DNA of 64,000 nucleotides. Origin: Phycisphaerales bacterium. GTDB lineage: Bacteria > Planctomycetota > Phycisphaerae > Phycisphaerales > UBA1924. The translations under genes and the position numbers were made by a program. The notes beneath the pieces were generated by a model. It saw only the letters and a list, made by a program, of their open reading frames with translations, did not search any database and was not told the origin of the DNA. Of the stretch, positions 17,276-26,742 are shown piece by piece (positions within the stretch are counted from its first letter, which is position 1; each line of letters opens with the position of its first letter). The stretch spans positions 88,701-152,700 of the forward strand of contig JADLFE010000013.1 of NCBI GenBank assembly GCA_020845755.1, given 5' to 3'.

Positions 17276-18388
17276 ATGAAGAAGATTTCGATGATCTGTT
17301 TGGCCGCTGGTCTGGCCTGCACCGCCACCGCGGTCGCGAAGCCCCCGGTTCAGGTCGCTGACCTGGGCGCCCACATCAAGCCCGAATTCGCCGCTCAGGC
17401 TCGTCTGGTCAATGGCAAGGTCGTGAAGGTTGGCGAGTGGATCTCCCTCGACTCGACCGTTTCGACCCGCGGCGCGATGGGCGTCTACGCCAGCTTCGAC
17501 TGCTTCGGTCTGTACATGTCCGACCTCTCCTACATGAACTTCTATAACGGTGGTTACGGTTCCTCCTACGCCGATCCCCGCTCCCCGGGCGCTGACCAGA
17601 ACACCGGTGGCTGCGGCATCGGTGGCAGCCGTTACTACTTCGGCACCACCTATAACAACCCCATCCAGGTTGACGACGTGCAGTCGAACACCTGCTTCGA
17701 CTTCGGCGGCGGCAACATCGACGGCTACGACTGGGGCTTCTTCTGGGGCGGCTCGACCCGCGCCTGCCTCATGGCCGTCTTCACCAGCAACGACGACATG
17801 AGCTGCGCGAACGTCTCTGACCCCCTCGCCAACAACTACAACAGCGGCGTCATCTTCGGCTGGTCGGCCCTCCCGCCCAGCGCGCCCTACTACTACCACG
17901 CCTCCTTCGAGGGCGTGTTCAGCACCAACGGCATCGTCTGCCCGTCGGCTGCCCCGGGCGGCTCCTACCTGTGGATGATCGGTAACGAGTACGACGATGT
18001 GAACAACATCTTCTACTACGACAGCACGGACGGCACCCAGCTCATGCTGTGGGGCACGGGCGAGGACACCGGCGAGGCTTATCGCGCCGGTACCCAGGGT
18101 CCCGACGGCTGGGACGACGACGCCCCGACCAGCGGCGCGTTCGAGTCCGGCGAGTGCTACGACAACTCGTGGGGCGGCTGCCCCTTCGAGGCTGGCAAGA
18201 CCGTTACCTTCCTCACCCTCCGTTGCCCGGCTGACGTTGACAACAACGGCTTCGTCAACGCCCTCGACTACGATGCGTTCGCTTCGGCCTTTGAGGCCGG
18301 CGACACCTGCGCCGACTTCGACGGCAACGGCTTCACCAACGCCCTCGACTATGACGCGTTCGCCTCGTCCTTCGAGTCCGGCTGCTAA
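17276..18388 (+). CDS. secreted GC-type dockerin-domain protein
   Basis: 370 residues. The ATG at 17276 has GAGGAG 8 nt upstream and begins a signal peptide (MKKISMICLAAGLACTATAVAK). The mature part is rich in Tyr, Asn, Gly and Trp with scattered Cys, suggesting a disulfide-containing beta-rich surface protein; no enzyme motif is seen. The last ~50 residues are two EF-hand/dockerin-like repeats (DVDNNGFVNALDYDAFASAF and DFDGNGFTNALDYDAFASSF) ending in SGC. The same module ends the protein at 57101-60535. It has its own promoter, long leader and strong terminator, and very uniform codon use (AAC, GCC, GGC), which suggests high expression. Function unknown. Confidence 0.85.
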   Translation: MKKISMICLAAGLACTATAVAKPPVQVADLGAHIKPEFAAQARLVNGKVVKVGEWISLDSTVSTRGAMGVYASFDCFGLYMSDLSYMNFYNGGYGSSYADPRSPGADQNTGGCGIGGSRYYFGTTYNNPIQVDDVQSNTCFDFGGGNIDGYDWGFFWGGSTRACLMAVFTSNDDMSCANVSDPLANNYNSGVIFGWSALPPSAPYYYHASFEGVFSTNGIVCPSAAPGGSYLWMIGNEYDDVNNIFYYDSTDGTQLMLWGTGEDTGEAYRAGTQGPDGWDDDAPTSGAFESGECYDNSWGGCPFEAGKTVTFLTLRCPADVDNNGFVNALDYDAFASAFEAGDTCADFDGNGFTNALDYDAFASSFESGC

Positions 18389-18427
18389 TCACAGTTCGGT
18401 CTTGAAGACTGTCTGAATGTCAGTCAG

Positions 18428-18464
18428 CACGGCCCTCGCATCGGCGAGGGCCGTGTTCTTTTTT
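18428..18464 (+). terminator. rho-independent terminator after the GC-dockerin gene
   Basis: A perfect 12-bp stem (CACGGCCCTCGC / GCGAGGGCCGTG) with loop ATCG is followed by TTCTTTTTT. It starts 40 bp after the stop codon. Confidence 0.93.
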
Positions 18465-18570
18465 GCACGTGCTCCGCGTCCCCGCGACATCGCTCCGATG
18501 GGCGACGCATTCGCGCACGCGCACCTACCTTCCGCTCCGGGTGTTCGGCAGCGGAGAGTGATGGCACGAT

Positions 18571-20079
18571 TCAGGATTGCGTCCGGTCTGGCGCGCGGGG
18601 CACCCGCGCCTCCGCATTGAGCGCCTTGAACGCCTTCATCACGCGGGCGCGGGCCGACGCGTGGTCCGCGATCACGCCCGAGTAACCGAGCCTCGCCCGC
18701 ACCAGCGATGGGGGGTCATGGATCGCGTCGTCATCCAAGCCCGCCAGTTCGGGCACGAAGCGCCGGATGAACAGGCCCTGGGCGTCATAGGTCCGGCCTT
18801 GGCTAACGGGGTTGAAGATGCGGAAGTAGGGGGCGGCGTCGGTGCCTGTCGACGCCGACCATTGCCACCCGCCGTTGTTGCTCGCGAGGTATCCGTCGAC
18901 GAGGTTTCGCATGAAGTAGCGTTCGCCCATGCGCCAGTCGATGAAGAGGTCCTTGGTCAGGTACATCGCGACGATCATGCGCAGGCGGTTGTGCATCCAA
19001 CCGGTGGTGTTCAACTGGCGCATCGCCGCATCCACGATCGGCACGCCGGTATCGCCGCGGCACCAGGCGTCGAAATCGCGCGGGCTCTCGCGCCAGGCGA
19101 TGCGGTCGGTCTCGGGCTTGAAGGCCCTGTGCTTGCACACGCGAGGGAACGCCTGCACGATGTGGGTGTAGAACTCGCGCCAGACCAGTTCGCTTATCCA
19201 CTGGACCGGGCCCGGCCCGCCCGAATCGATCAATCCGTCGTTAGCCTGGAGGGCGGCGAGGAGACACTGCCTTGGAGACACGGCACCGCACGCGAGATAG
19301 GGCGAGAGGACGCTCGTGCCGTCGATCGCCGGATGATCGCGATCGGACTTGTATCGATCGAGGCGAGATGCTGCGAACCGACGCAGCCGCTTGATCGCCT
19401 CGTGCTCTCCTGCGGGCCAGAGCGATGGATCGACAGGGGAGAGAAAGCCCTCGACACTGGCGGGGATCTCGGAGGGCATGACGCCCGTCGGCGACTGATC
19501 CTTCGGCGCTCGGAGCACTCGCACGCCGCCGTGGTCGCTCAGCACCGCGAACCATCGCTTTTTGAAGGGCGTGAAGACGGTGTACGGGCGATCATCCAGG
19601 GTTCTGACCGATCCTGGCGCGAGCACAACCCGGTCGTCAAAGGGTGTGCAATCGATGCCGAGCCCTGCGAACGCAGTGCAGACAAGATGATCGCGTCGTG
19701 CCTCGTTGACTTCGTATTCGCGGTTGAAGTACAGCGCCGAAACCCGGTACCTCTGGGCGAGTTCTCCGAGCACCTTCGGCACATCTCGTGGCGTGTGTGC
19801 GGTCACGATCAGGAGCGGGATGTTCCGCGCGGCGAGGTCGCCCGAGAGTACACGGAGCGAACGGAGGATGAGATCGACACGGGCCGGGGCGACATCATGG
19901 GCCGTCCATTCGCCCGGCGAGATCACGAACACGCCCAGAACGCCCGCATCGGGCGCGGGGGACGTGGCCGCGTGGAGCGCCGAATTGTCCGCGATGCGGA
20001 GGTCGCTGCGGAACCAAACAAGATTCCTGGGCACTGGCGGGCTCCCGGAGAGGTTCCAGAGGGTTCGATACGTCGACAT
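18571..20079 (-). CDS. phr: deoxyribodipyrimidine photo-lyase
   Basis: 502 residues from ATG at 20079; the open frame extends upstream but the extension is Arg/Pro-rich and unlike the family. No Shine-Dalgarno site is visible. The N-terminal photolyase Rossmann domain starts NLVWFRSDLRIADNSALHAA. The C-terminal FAD-binding domain has SPYLACGAVSPRQC, WISELVWREFYTHI, TGWMHNRLRMIVAMYLTKDL, DWRMGERYFM and NNGGWQWSASTGTDAAPYFR, diagnostic of class I CPD photolyases. It repairs UV pyrimidine dimers using light. It is divergent from the Lhr helicase gene, with 143 bp between starts, forming a repair cluster with lhr-pdeM. Confidence 0.92.
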   Translation of the reverse strand: MSTYRTLWNLSGSPPVPRNLVWFRSDLRIADNSALHAATSPAPDAGVLGVFVISPGEWTAHDVAPARVDLILRSLRVLSGDLAARNIPLLIVTAHTPRDVPKVLGELAQRYRVSALYFNREYEVNEARRDHLVCTAFAGLGIDCTPFDDRVVLAPGSVRTLDDRPYTVFTPFKKRWFAVLSDHGGVRVLRAPKDQSPTGVMPSEIPASVEGFLSPVDPSLWPAGEHEAIKRLRRFAASRLDRYKSDRDHPAIDGTSVLSPYLACGAVSPRQCLLAALQANDGLIDSGGPGPVQWISELVWREFYTHIVQAFPRVCKHRAFKPETDRIAWRESPRDFDAWCRGDTGVPIVDAAMRQLNTTGWMHNRLRMIVAMYLTKDLFIDWRMGERYFMRNLVDGYLASNNGGWQWSASTGTDAAPYFRIFNPVSQGRTYDAQGLFIRRFVPELAGLDDDAIHDPPSLVRARLGYSGVIADHASARARVMKAFKALNAEARVPRAPDRTQS

Positions 20080-20210
20080 GGTTGGACGCGACCTGGGTGG
20101 AATTCCCTCGAAAGACGAGGGTACGGGCGAGGGTCGTGCGAGGGCGGCCGGGCCCGATCGAGCGTGCACGCCCGGGGTATGGAGCGCGGGAGTGTCGGTG
20201 CGCCCGACCG

Positions 20211-20222
20211 TACCATTCTGGC
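20211..20222 (+). promoter_or_regulatory. TACCAT box 6 nt before the lhr start (leaderless-type)
   Basis: TACCAT at 20211-20216, then 6 nt, then GTG at 20223. No Shine-Dalgarno site precedes the GTG. Confidence 0.5.
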
Positions 20223-22880
20223 GTGGCACGGAGGCGATCAACGAAGATCGATGGGCTCGCGCGCTTCGGCGTGCGGGGAGGAGCGGGATCGCGCGACGAC
20301 GCGCCACGCCCCGCGAGCGTCCAGGCGTGGTTTACGTCGCGCGGCTGGTCGCCGTTCGAGTATCAGCGCCGTGCGTGGGATGCCTACGCCGCCGGTCGCT
20401 CGGGGCTTGTGCAGGTCCCGACCGGCGCGGGCAAGACATACGCGGCGTTCGGCGGGCCGCTGCAGGAATTGATCGACGAGGCAATCGCGACAGGGGAAGA
20501 AGTCCCGCGATTGCGCGGCGTGCGGGTGCTCTATATCACACCGCTCCGCGCCGTATCACGCGACATCGAGCAGGCGTTGCGTGCGCCGATCGAGTCGATG
20601 GGCCTGCCGTGGCGTGTTGAAAGCAGGACGGGCGATACAACGTCGTCTGCGCGCGTGAAGCAGCGTGAGCGATTGCCGGAGGTGCTGGTGACGACGCCCG
20701 AGTCGTTGTCGCTGATGCTGACGTGGTCGGACGCGCCGGGGCGGTTCGGGGGGCTGCGGGCCGCGATCGTTGATGAGTGGCACGAACTGTTGACGAGCAA
20801 GCGTGGCACGCAGGTGGAGGTTGCGTTGTCGCGTCTGCGTTCCTTTGCGCCGGCGCTCCGGACATGGGCGTTGACGGCCACGATCTCCAACGCCCGCGAG
20901 GCCGCGAGGGCGATCGTCGGCGCGACGGACGATGAACCCGTGATCGTGACGACGGACATGGTGCGCCGGGTGCGTGTTGACACGGTGCTCCCCGCGCCGG
21001 GCGATCCGTTCCCGTGGGCGGGGCACCTGGGTCTCTCGATGCTCGACCGCGTTGTAGAGGCGATCGATCCCTCTCGGTCGACGTTGGTATTCACGAACAC
21101 GCGATCGCAGGCCGAGCGCTGGTACCAGGCGATCCTCTCACGCCGCCCGGAGTGGGAGCGTGTCGCGGGCCTGCATCACGGCTCGGTCGATCGCGACCGG
21201 CGCGAGGAGATCGAGCACGGCCTGAAGCATGGCACGATCCGTCTGGTGGTCGCTACTTCATCGCTCGATCTCGGAGTCGACTTTGCGCCCGTCGAGCGAG
21301 TGATGCAGATCGGCTCGCCCAAGGGCATCGCGCGCTTGATGCAGCGTGCCGGTCGTGCCGCGCACCGCCCGGGTGAAGACTGCTGCATCACCTGCGTACC
21401 GACGCACGGCCTGGAACTGCTCGAAGTCGCGGCGGTGCGCCGGGCGATCGAGCGGGGCGAGGTTGAGTCGAGAAAGCCCGCGGACAAACCGCTGGACGTG
21501 CTGGCGCAGCACATCGTGACGTGCGCCATGGGAGGCGGATTTTCCGAGGACGAACTCTTTGCGCAAGTGCGGAGCGCCTGGTCCTATCGCGACCTCTCGC
21601 GCGGTGAATTCGATTGGGCGCTCTCGCTCGTGCGTGAGGGCGGTGAGACGCTGCGAGCATACCCGCATTATCACCGCGTGAAGCCGGGCGAGGACGGGCG
21701 GTACACCGTCACATCGCCGCGGATCGCGACCATCCACCGTCTCAACGTCGGCACGATCGTTGGCGAAGCAACGATCACGGTCGCGTGGGCCTCAGGGCGG
21801 ACGCTCGGGCAGATCGAAGAGAACTTCATCACGCCCCTCCGCCCGGGGGACAAGTTCGTGTTTGCGGGGAAAGTTGTCGAGTTCGTGCGCGTTCATGACA
21901 TGACCGCGATCGTGCGCCCGGCCAAGGGCACAACCAACTTCACGCCGATCTGGGCCGGCACGCGGCTTCCGATCAGCGAATCGATGGGGCGTGCGATGCG
22001 CGAGTTGCTCGAACGAGCATCGCAAGGTGTGGCAGACGGCCCTGAAATGGAGGCGGCCAGCCCGCTCGTGCACGCGATGAGCCACCTCTCGCATGTGCCA
22101 CGTGAGGACGAAGTCCTGATCGAACTCTGCGCGACACGCGAGGGCTCGCATCTGTTCATCTATCCGTTCGAGGGCAGGCTTGTGCACGGGGGTATCGCGG
22201 CGCTGCTCGCGTACCGCGTATCCCGCCGCGTCAAGACGACGTTTTCCATCGCGGCCAATGACTACGGCTTTGAGTTGGTCGCTCCGAGCGGCTTCGACTT
22301 CGAGTCACACCTGCACGCCGACTCGCCGCGGGCACTCTTCGACGCCGCGACGCTCTGGGACGATGTGCGAGAGAGTGTCAATCTCGCCGAACTCGCGCGT
22401 CATCAGTTCCGCGAGATCGCGCGCGTCTCCGGGCTGGTGCAGCAGTCCTACCCGGGCGCTCGCAAGGGGGCGCGTCAGACGCAGGCCAACGCCGGGTTGA
22501 TCTACGACGTCTTCCGCGAGTTTGATCCGGGCAATCTGTTGCTCGAGCAGGCACGCCGCGAGGTCTTCGACCGCCAGTTTGAGGAGAGCCGGCTGGCGCG
22601 TACACTGGAGCGCCTGAGGCGGGCAAGGCTGGCCATTCGGCGCGTCACTCGCCCGACACCGCTGGGCCTCCCGCTGGTGATCGAGCGGATCGGTGGGCGT
22701 TTGTCGAGCCAATCGCTCGCCGACCGCGTGGAGCAAATGAAGGCAGCATGGGAGAAGGATCTCGCCAACATCGGCAGGAGCGAGTCACGGAAGGCGACGT
22801 GCGCGGGCTCGATTCGGCGTGCCGCGAGCAAGCCTCGCGCGGCGCGCCCATCCTCGCCGGCGGAGAACCCGTCACCCTGA
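20223..22880 (+). CDS. Lhr-family (ligase-associated) DEXH-box DNA helicase
   Basis: 885 residues from GTG at 20223, chosen because the TACCAT-N6-GTG arrangement fits other genes here and upstream sequence is not family-like. Helicase motifs: Walker A VPTGAGKTYAAF (about 62-73), DEWH box AIVDEWHELL, TATISN, then GLHHGSVDRDRREEIE, ATSSLDLGVDF and QRAGRAAHRPGE. The C-terminal half has the winged-helix and Lhr-specific domains (YRVKPGEDGRYTVTSPRIA ... RLPISESMGRAMRELL). Its length matches the ligase-associated Lhr-Core class. The following gene is PdeM, the usual partner. The family is implicated in DNA repair; the ATP-dependent ligase and exonuclease often found with it are absent from this window. 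Confidence 0.9.
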   Translation: MARRRSTKIDGLARFGVRGGAGSRDDAPRPASVQAWFTSRGWSPFEYQRRAWDAYAAGRSGLVQVPTGAGKTYAAFGGPLQELIDEAIATGEEVPRLRGVRVLYITPLRAVSRDIEQALRAPIESMGLPWRVESRTGDTTSSARVKQRERLPEVLVTTPESLSLMLTWSDAPGRFGGLRAAIVDEWHELLTSKRGTQVEVALSRLRSFAPALRTWALTATISNAREAARAIVGATDDEPVIVTTDMVRRVRVDTVLPAPGDPFPWAGHLGLSMLDRVVEAIDPSRSTLVFTNTRSQAERWYQAILSRRPEWERVAGLHHGSVDRDRREEIEHGLKHGTIRLVVATSSLDLGVDFAPVERVMQIGSPKGIARLMQRAGRAAHRPGEDCCITCVPTHGLELLEVAAVRRAIERGEVESRKPADKPLDVLAQHIVTCAMGGGFSEDELFAQVRSAWSYRDLSRGEFDWALSLVREGGETLRAYPHYHRVKPGEDGRYTVTSPRIATIHRLNVGTIVGEATITVAWASGRTLGQIEENFITPLRPGDKFVFAGKVVEFVRVHDMTAIVRPAKGTTNFTPIWAGTRLPISESMGRAMRELLERASQGVADGPEMEAASPLVHAMSHLSHVPREDEVLIELCATREGSHLFIYPFEGRLVHGGIAALLAYRVSRRVKTTFSIAANDYGFELVAPSGFDFESHLHADSPRALFDAATLWDDVRESVNLAELARHQFREIARVSGLVQQSYPGARKGARQTQANAGLIYDVFREFDPGNLLLEQARREVFDRQFEESRLARTLERLRRARLAIRRVTRPTPLGLPLVIERIGGRLSSQSLADRVEQMKAAWEKDLANIGRSESRKATCAGSIRRAASKPRAARPSSPAENPSP

Positions 22881-23524
22881 CGGCGATCGGCGGGGTGTGG
22901 TGGGCGAGGGCGTCGACGTACATCGTCGCCGACCTGCATCTCGGACGGGCCGAACTGATGGGAACACGCGGGATCGCCATGCCAGCCGCGATGACGGGCC
23001 GCGTTCTCGAATCGCTCGCGGATGAACTGAAGCGCCGGGCCGCGCGGAGACTCCTCGTGCTCGGCGATCTCCTCCATGGCCCGGCGGGCATCACGCCCGA
23101 TCTGATCGAGCGTGTCGCCGCGTGGCGGCGTGACATCGCCTGTGAGTTGCTCGTTGTCCCAGGAAACCACGATCGCGCGATCGAGCGTGTGGAGCAGGAG
23201 TGGGGGATGACCATCACCGGCGCGGTCTGGCGTGATGGTCCGTTCGAGTTCGCGCACGCGCCCGACGACCTGTCCGGCGGGGTGTTCGGCTGGTGCGGAC
23301 ATGTTCATCCCGCGATCACCATCAAGCACGGGCCGGACGCCTTGAAATTGCGGGTATTCCACGTCGACGAATCCCGCGGCATCCTCCCCGCGATGTGCCC
23401 GCTTGCGTCGGGCGGCGGCATCCGGAAGCACACCGGTGCGCGCGTCTTCGCCATCGCGGGCGATCATGTGCTGGAGGTGCGATCACCCGAAATCCGCGAG
23501 GTGACGCGGCGCACAAGATCCTGA
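22799..23524 (+). CDS. pdeM: ligase-associated DNA damage response endonuclease PdeM (metallophosphoesterase)
   Basis: 241 residues from GTG at 22799, which has GGAAGG 4 nt upstream; an ATG at 22748 is an alternative. It overlaps the helicase gene by 82 nt, which indicates coupling. Calcineurin-like phosphoesterase motifs appear in order: VADLHLG, VLGDLLHG, VPGNHD, and GWCGHVHP, providing the two-metal ligands. The family name reflects conserved linkage with Lhr helicases, an exonuclease and a DNA ligase. Nuclease/phosphodiesterase activity on DNA is known for homologues. The 3' end overlaps the convergent peroxiredoxin gene by 61 bp. Confidence 0.88.
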   Translation: MRGLDSACREQASRGAPILAGGEPVTLTAIGGVWWARASTYIVADLHLGRAELMGTRGIAMPAAMTGRVLESLADELKRRAARRLLVLGDLLHGPAGITPDLIERVAAWRRDIACELLVVPGNHDRAIERVEQEWGMTITGAVWRDGPFEFAHAPDDLSGGVFGWCGHVHPAITIKHGPDALKLRVFHVDESRGILPAMCPLASGGGIRKHTGARVFAIAGDHVLEVRSPEIREVTRRTRS

Positions 23525-23937
23525 TGCGGGCCCAGCGTGAGATCGGCGACGACGCGATCGACAATCGTGCCGTCCTTGGCGATCAGGAATGTCGCGCGAC
23601 GGATGAGCAGTCCGAACAGCGCCGAAACGCCGTAGAGCCTCGCGATCACTCGCCCGGCATCCGCGACGAGCGTGAACGGGAGCCCGTAGCGGGCGATGAA
23701 TGATCCGTGCGAAGCGTCTCCCTGCGGGCTCACGCCGATGATCCGCACCGAAGTCGCGGCGAGCGACGGCTCCGCATCACGCAGCATGCACGCCTGCGCG
23801 GTGCACACGCGGGTGAAATCGGCGGGGTAGAAATAGAGAAGTACGGGCCCCCCCGCGAAGCACTCACGGAGCGTGCGCGGGCCCGTGTCCGTCTGCGGCA
23901 GCGAGAAATCAGGGGCGGAGTCGCCGATGTTGAGCAT
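23464..23937 (-). CDS. peroxiredoxin, PrxQ/BCP type
   Basis: 157 residues from ATG at 23937 (MLNIGDSAPDFSLPQTDTG). An upstream extension to 24030 is possible but does not look like the family. The peroxidatic Cys is in FTRVCTAQAC, where the Cx4C spacing (VCTAQAC) is typical of atypical 2-Cys BCP-type enzymes that reduce hydroperoxides using thioredoxin. Other conserved pieces are VLLYFYPADFT, IIGVSPQGDASHGSFIARYG and FLIAKDGTIVDRV. No Shine-Dalgarno site is evident. It is convergent with and overlaps pdeM by 61 bp and is divergent from the aminotransferase at 24012. Confidence 0.87.
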   Translation of the reverse strand: MLNIGDSAPDFSLPQTDTGPRTLRECFAGGPVLLYFYPADFTRVCTAQACMLRDAEPSLAATSVRIIGVSPQGDASHGSFIARYGLPFTLVADAGRVIARLYGVSALFGLLIRRATFLIAKDGTIVDRVVADLTLGPHQDLVRRVTSRISGDRTSST

Positions 23938-23999
23938 GGCGAAGGGTTGGCACGCCGGCGTGCGTTCGCAAGCGCCTTTCGCCGGGGCTGCATCGCGGA

Positions 24000-24011
24000 T
24001 ATCGTGATCGC
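24000..24011 (+). promoter_or_regulatory. TATCGT box 6 nt before the aminotransferase start (leaderless-type)
   Basis: TATCGT at 24000-24005, 6 nt, then ATG at 24012. No Shine-Dalgarno site. Confidence 0.5.
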
Positions 24012-25217
24012 ATGAACACGGTCGCCGCAAGACTCGCCCCGTTCGGCACGACGATCTTCACCGAGATGACGCGTCTGGCCCAGCGCCACTCCGCCGTCAA
24101 CCTCGCGCAGGGATTCCCCGATTTCGATGGGCCCGATTTCGTGAAGGAAGCCGCGATCGATGCGATCCGTGCCGGGCGCTCCCAATACGCGCGGATGTTC
24201 GGCGATCCGGGGCTCAACAGCGCCCTCGCCGCTCGCTGGGAATCACTCACCGCGCAGCGCGTCGACCCGGATACGCAGGTTACCGTCACGAGCGGATGCA
24301 CCGAGGCGATCGCTGCCACCATGCTCGGCGTGATCAACCCGGGCGATCGTGTCGTGATGTTCGAGCCTTTCTACGACTCGTACCGCGCCAGCGCCGCGAT
24401 GGCGGGCGCCGAGATCCGATTCGTCACGCTCTGTCCCCCCGTCGATCTTTGCGCCGGGCACGTTACGACCGCGCCGTTCTGGTTCGATATGGGCGAACTC
24501 GAAAGAGCGATGACCGGCGCTCGCGCGATCCTTGTGAACACGCCGCACAATCCCACCGGGCACGTCTTCTCGCGCGACGAACTCGAGCGCATTGCATTTC
24601 TATGCGCCAAGCACAATGTGCTCGCGATTACCGATGAGGTGTACGAGGACCTGACCTACGGGCACGAGCATGTCCGTCTCGCCACGCTCCCGGGCATGAG
24701 TGAGCGGACGATCACGCTCTCCAGTCTGGGCAAGACGTTCAGCCTCACGGGATGGAAGATCGGCTGGGCGATCACGACGCCCGATCTCTCGCGGGCCGTG
24801 CGTGCCGCGCACCAGTTTCTGACCTTCGCGACCGCCACGCCGCTCCAGGTCGGCGCGATCGCCGCCATCGAGCGTGGGAGTGACTACGTCGCGGCGCTCC
24901 GCGCGCGGTTCACCCAGGGACGCGAGTTCCTCGCGACCACGCTGGCATCGCTGGGGTTCGGGGTAGTCATGCCGCGCGGCACGTACTTCATCATGGCCGA
25001 CCACACCGAGGTGTCACGCCGCATGGGCGTCGCCGGCGACGTCGAGTTCTGCCGCGAACTGCCCGCTCGATTCGGCGTGGCCGCGATTCCGCCCAGTGTC
25101 TTCTACGACAATCCACAGCACGGGCGACCGCTCGTGCGATTCGCGTTCTGCAAGAAGCAGGAGACGTTGGAAGAAGCCGCGACGCGGTTGCGTTCAATCA
25201 TTGCCGCGTCGCGTTGA
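24012..25217 (+). CDS. class I/II PLP aminotransferase (methionine/kynurenine/aromatic type)
   Basis: 401 residues. Fold-type I motifs are NLAQGFPDFDGPDFVKEA, VTSGCTEAI, VNTPHNPTGHVFSRDEL, ITDEVYEDLTYG and the PLP lysine in SSLGKTFSLTGWKIGW. This combination matches the group containing kynurenine aminotransferase and the E. coli YbdL methionine aminotransferase, which use 2-oxo acids as partners. Substrate cannot be fixed from sequence. The start uses the TATCGT-N6-ATG arrangement. Glycerate kinase follows 14 bp downstream and probably shares the transcript. Confidence 0.88.
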   Translation: MNTVAARLAPFGTTIFTEMTRLAQRHSAVNLAQGFPDFDGPDFVKEAAIDAIRAGRSQYARMFGDPGLNSALAARWESLTAQRVDPDTQVTVTSGCTEAIAATMLGVINPGDRVVMFEPFYDSYRASAAMAGAEIRFVTLCPPVDLCAGHVTTAPFWFDMGELERAMTGARAILVNTPHNPTGHVFSRDELERIAFLCAKHNVLAITDEVYEDLTYGHEHVRLATLPGMSERTITLSSLGKTFSLTGWKIGWAITTPDLSRAVRAAHQFLTFATATPLQVGAIAAIERGSDYVAALRARFTQGREFLATTLASLGFGVVMPRGTYFIMADHTEVSRRMGVAGDVEFCRELPARFGVAAIPPSVFYDNPQHGRPLVRFAFCKKQETLEEAATRLRSIIAASR

Positions 25218-25231
25218 GAGGAGCATCGCGC

Positions 25232-26533
25232 GTGGGCAAATGGCGTGACATCGCCGATCTCGTGGTGCGTGCGGCGATCGACGCCGCGGACGCGGCGCAG
25301 GCCGTGCGTCGTGCCTGGACACCGATCGCCGACGGTCCGCTGCTGGCACTGTCGATCGGCAAGGCGTCGGTTGCGATGGCGCGTGCTGCCGATGAACTGC
25401 TCGCGCACCGCGAATTCGCCGGGATCGTGACGGCCGCGCCGGAGTGCGCCGCCAGCAACCTCGGTGCGCACTGGCGTGTATTCCCCTGCGATCACCCACT
25501 CGCGACCCGGCGGAATGTCGATGCCGCGCTCCACATCGAATCGCACGTGCGTGAATTTGCACTGCGCCACGCGGCACGCGGCTCGCTCGTGGTGCTCGTT
25601 TCGGGCGGCGGGTCGGCACACCTCACGCTCCCTGCCGAGCCCATCCCGCTCGACGAATACACCGAACTTCAACGGCGCCTCATGCTCGCGGGCGCGACGA
25701 TCAACGAACTCAATGTCGTGCGAAAGCATTGCGAGCGTCTCAAGGGCGGGCGGCTGGCCGCGCTCGCGGGCGACCTGCGTGTGCGAGCGCTCGTGATCTC
25801 TGATGTCATCGGCGACCCGCTGGATGTCATCGCCAGCGGGCCGCTCGCGCCCGATCCATCCACTTTCGCTGATGCGATCGGCGTCATCGCCGCTCGCGGC
25901 TGCACAGGAGTCTCCACGAGCGTCGATACAGCCCTCGAACAAGGCACGCGCGGTCAACGTCCCGAGACTCCAAAGCCGGGCGACCCCGTCTTTGACTCGG
26001 TCGAGTCGCGGATCATCTCCGGGAACGTAGCGGCCGTCCTCGCGGTCGGCTGCGCGATCGGGTCGCACTCCAAGGTGACACAACAACGCACCGCGGTTAC
26101 GGGCGAGGCACGCAGCGTAGCAATCCGAATCGTGGATGCGCTCGCGGCCGACGTAGCATCACGGCATGCGCCGTCCTGCATCATCTGGGGGGGTGAGCCG
26201 ACTGTCAGCGTTGGCGATTTGCCCGGACGCGGCGGGCCCAGCCAGGAAGTCGCCCTCGCTGCCGCGATCGAGTTGGAGCGCCGTGGTATGGACGATGCGT
26301 GCGTCATCACGTTTTCTACCGACGGCATCGATGGACCGACTTGCAACGCGGGGGGGATCGGCGATGCCGCGCTCTGCCGAGAACTGCAAAGCGCCGGGCA
26401 TGACCCCGCCGCGATGCTCGCGATGCACGATAGCGCGACGGCGCTCGAGTACGCCGGCAAGGCGATCAAGACAGGCCCGACCGGTACGAATGTGAACCAT
26501 GTCTTCATCGCGTGCTCCGATCGCGGCGGATGA
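25232..26533 (+). CDS. glycerate 2-kinase (MOFRL family)
   Basis: 433 residues from GTG at 25232, with GAGGAG 9 nt upstream; a TTG at 25214 would overlap the previous stop. The N-terminal domain (DUF4147) shows ALSIGKASVAMA, VSGGGSAHLTLPAEPI, NVVRKHCERLKGGRLA and SDVIGDPLDVIASGP. The C-terminal MOFRL domain has WGGEPTVSV, GGPSQEVALAAAIEL and FSTDGIDGPT. These enzymes phosphorylate D-glycerate to 2-phosphoglycerate in serine, glyoxylate or sugar-acid catabolism. The upstream aminotransferase could supply hydroxypyruvate-related chemistry, but this is speculative. Confidence 0.9.
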   Translation: MGKWRDIADLVVRAAIDAADAAQAVRRAWTPIADGPLLALSIGKASVAMARAADELLAHREFAGIVTAAPECAASNLGAHWRVFPCDHPLATRRNVDAALHIESHVREFALRHAARGSLVVLVSGGGSAHLTLPAEPIPLDEYTELQRRLMLAGATINELNVVRKHCERLKGGRLAALAGDLRVRALVISDVIGDPLDVIASGPLAPDPSTFADAIGVIAARGCTGVSTSVDTALEQGTRGQRPETPKPGDPVFDSVESRIISGNVAAVLAVGCAIGSHSKVTQQRTAVTGEARSVAIRIVDALAADVASRHAPSCIIWGGEPTVSVGDLPGRGGPSQEVALAAAIELERRGMDDACVITFSTDGIDGPTCNAGGIGDAALCRELQSAGHDPAAMLAMHDSATALEYAGKAIKTGPTGTNVNHVFIACSDRGG

Positions 26534-26742
26534 TCGTCATGATCCGGCTGCGACCGGCCCGCCATCGACGCGAAGGAACCGCGTGCCGCGCATCGTGCGG
26601 CGAACCGCGCCTACCAGCGAGCGGGAACTGGAGATGGGAAGGCGTGAATGAGTCCGGCTAGCCTCGAATCGGGTCAATCGCATGGCTCGCCTCGCAATCG
26701 ATGCTGCTCGACGGCCGCCCGATTTCCCCTTCCGGCGCCTGA

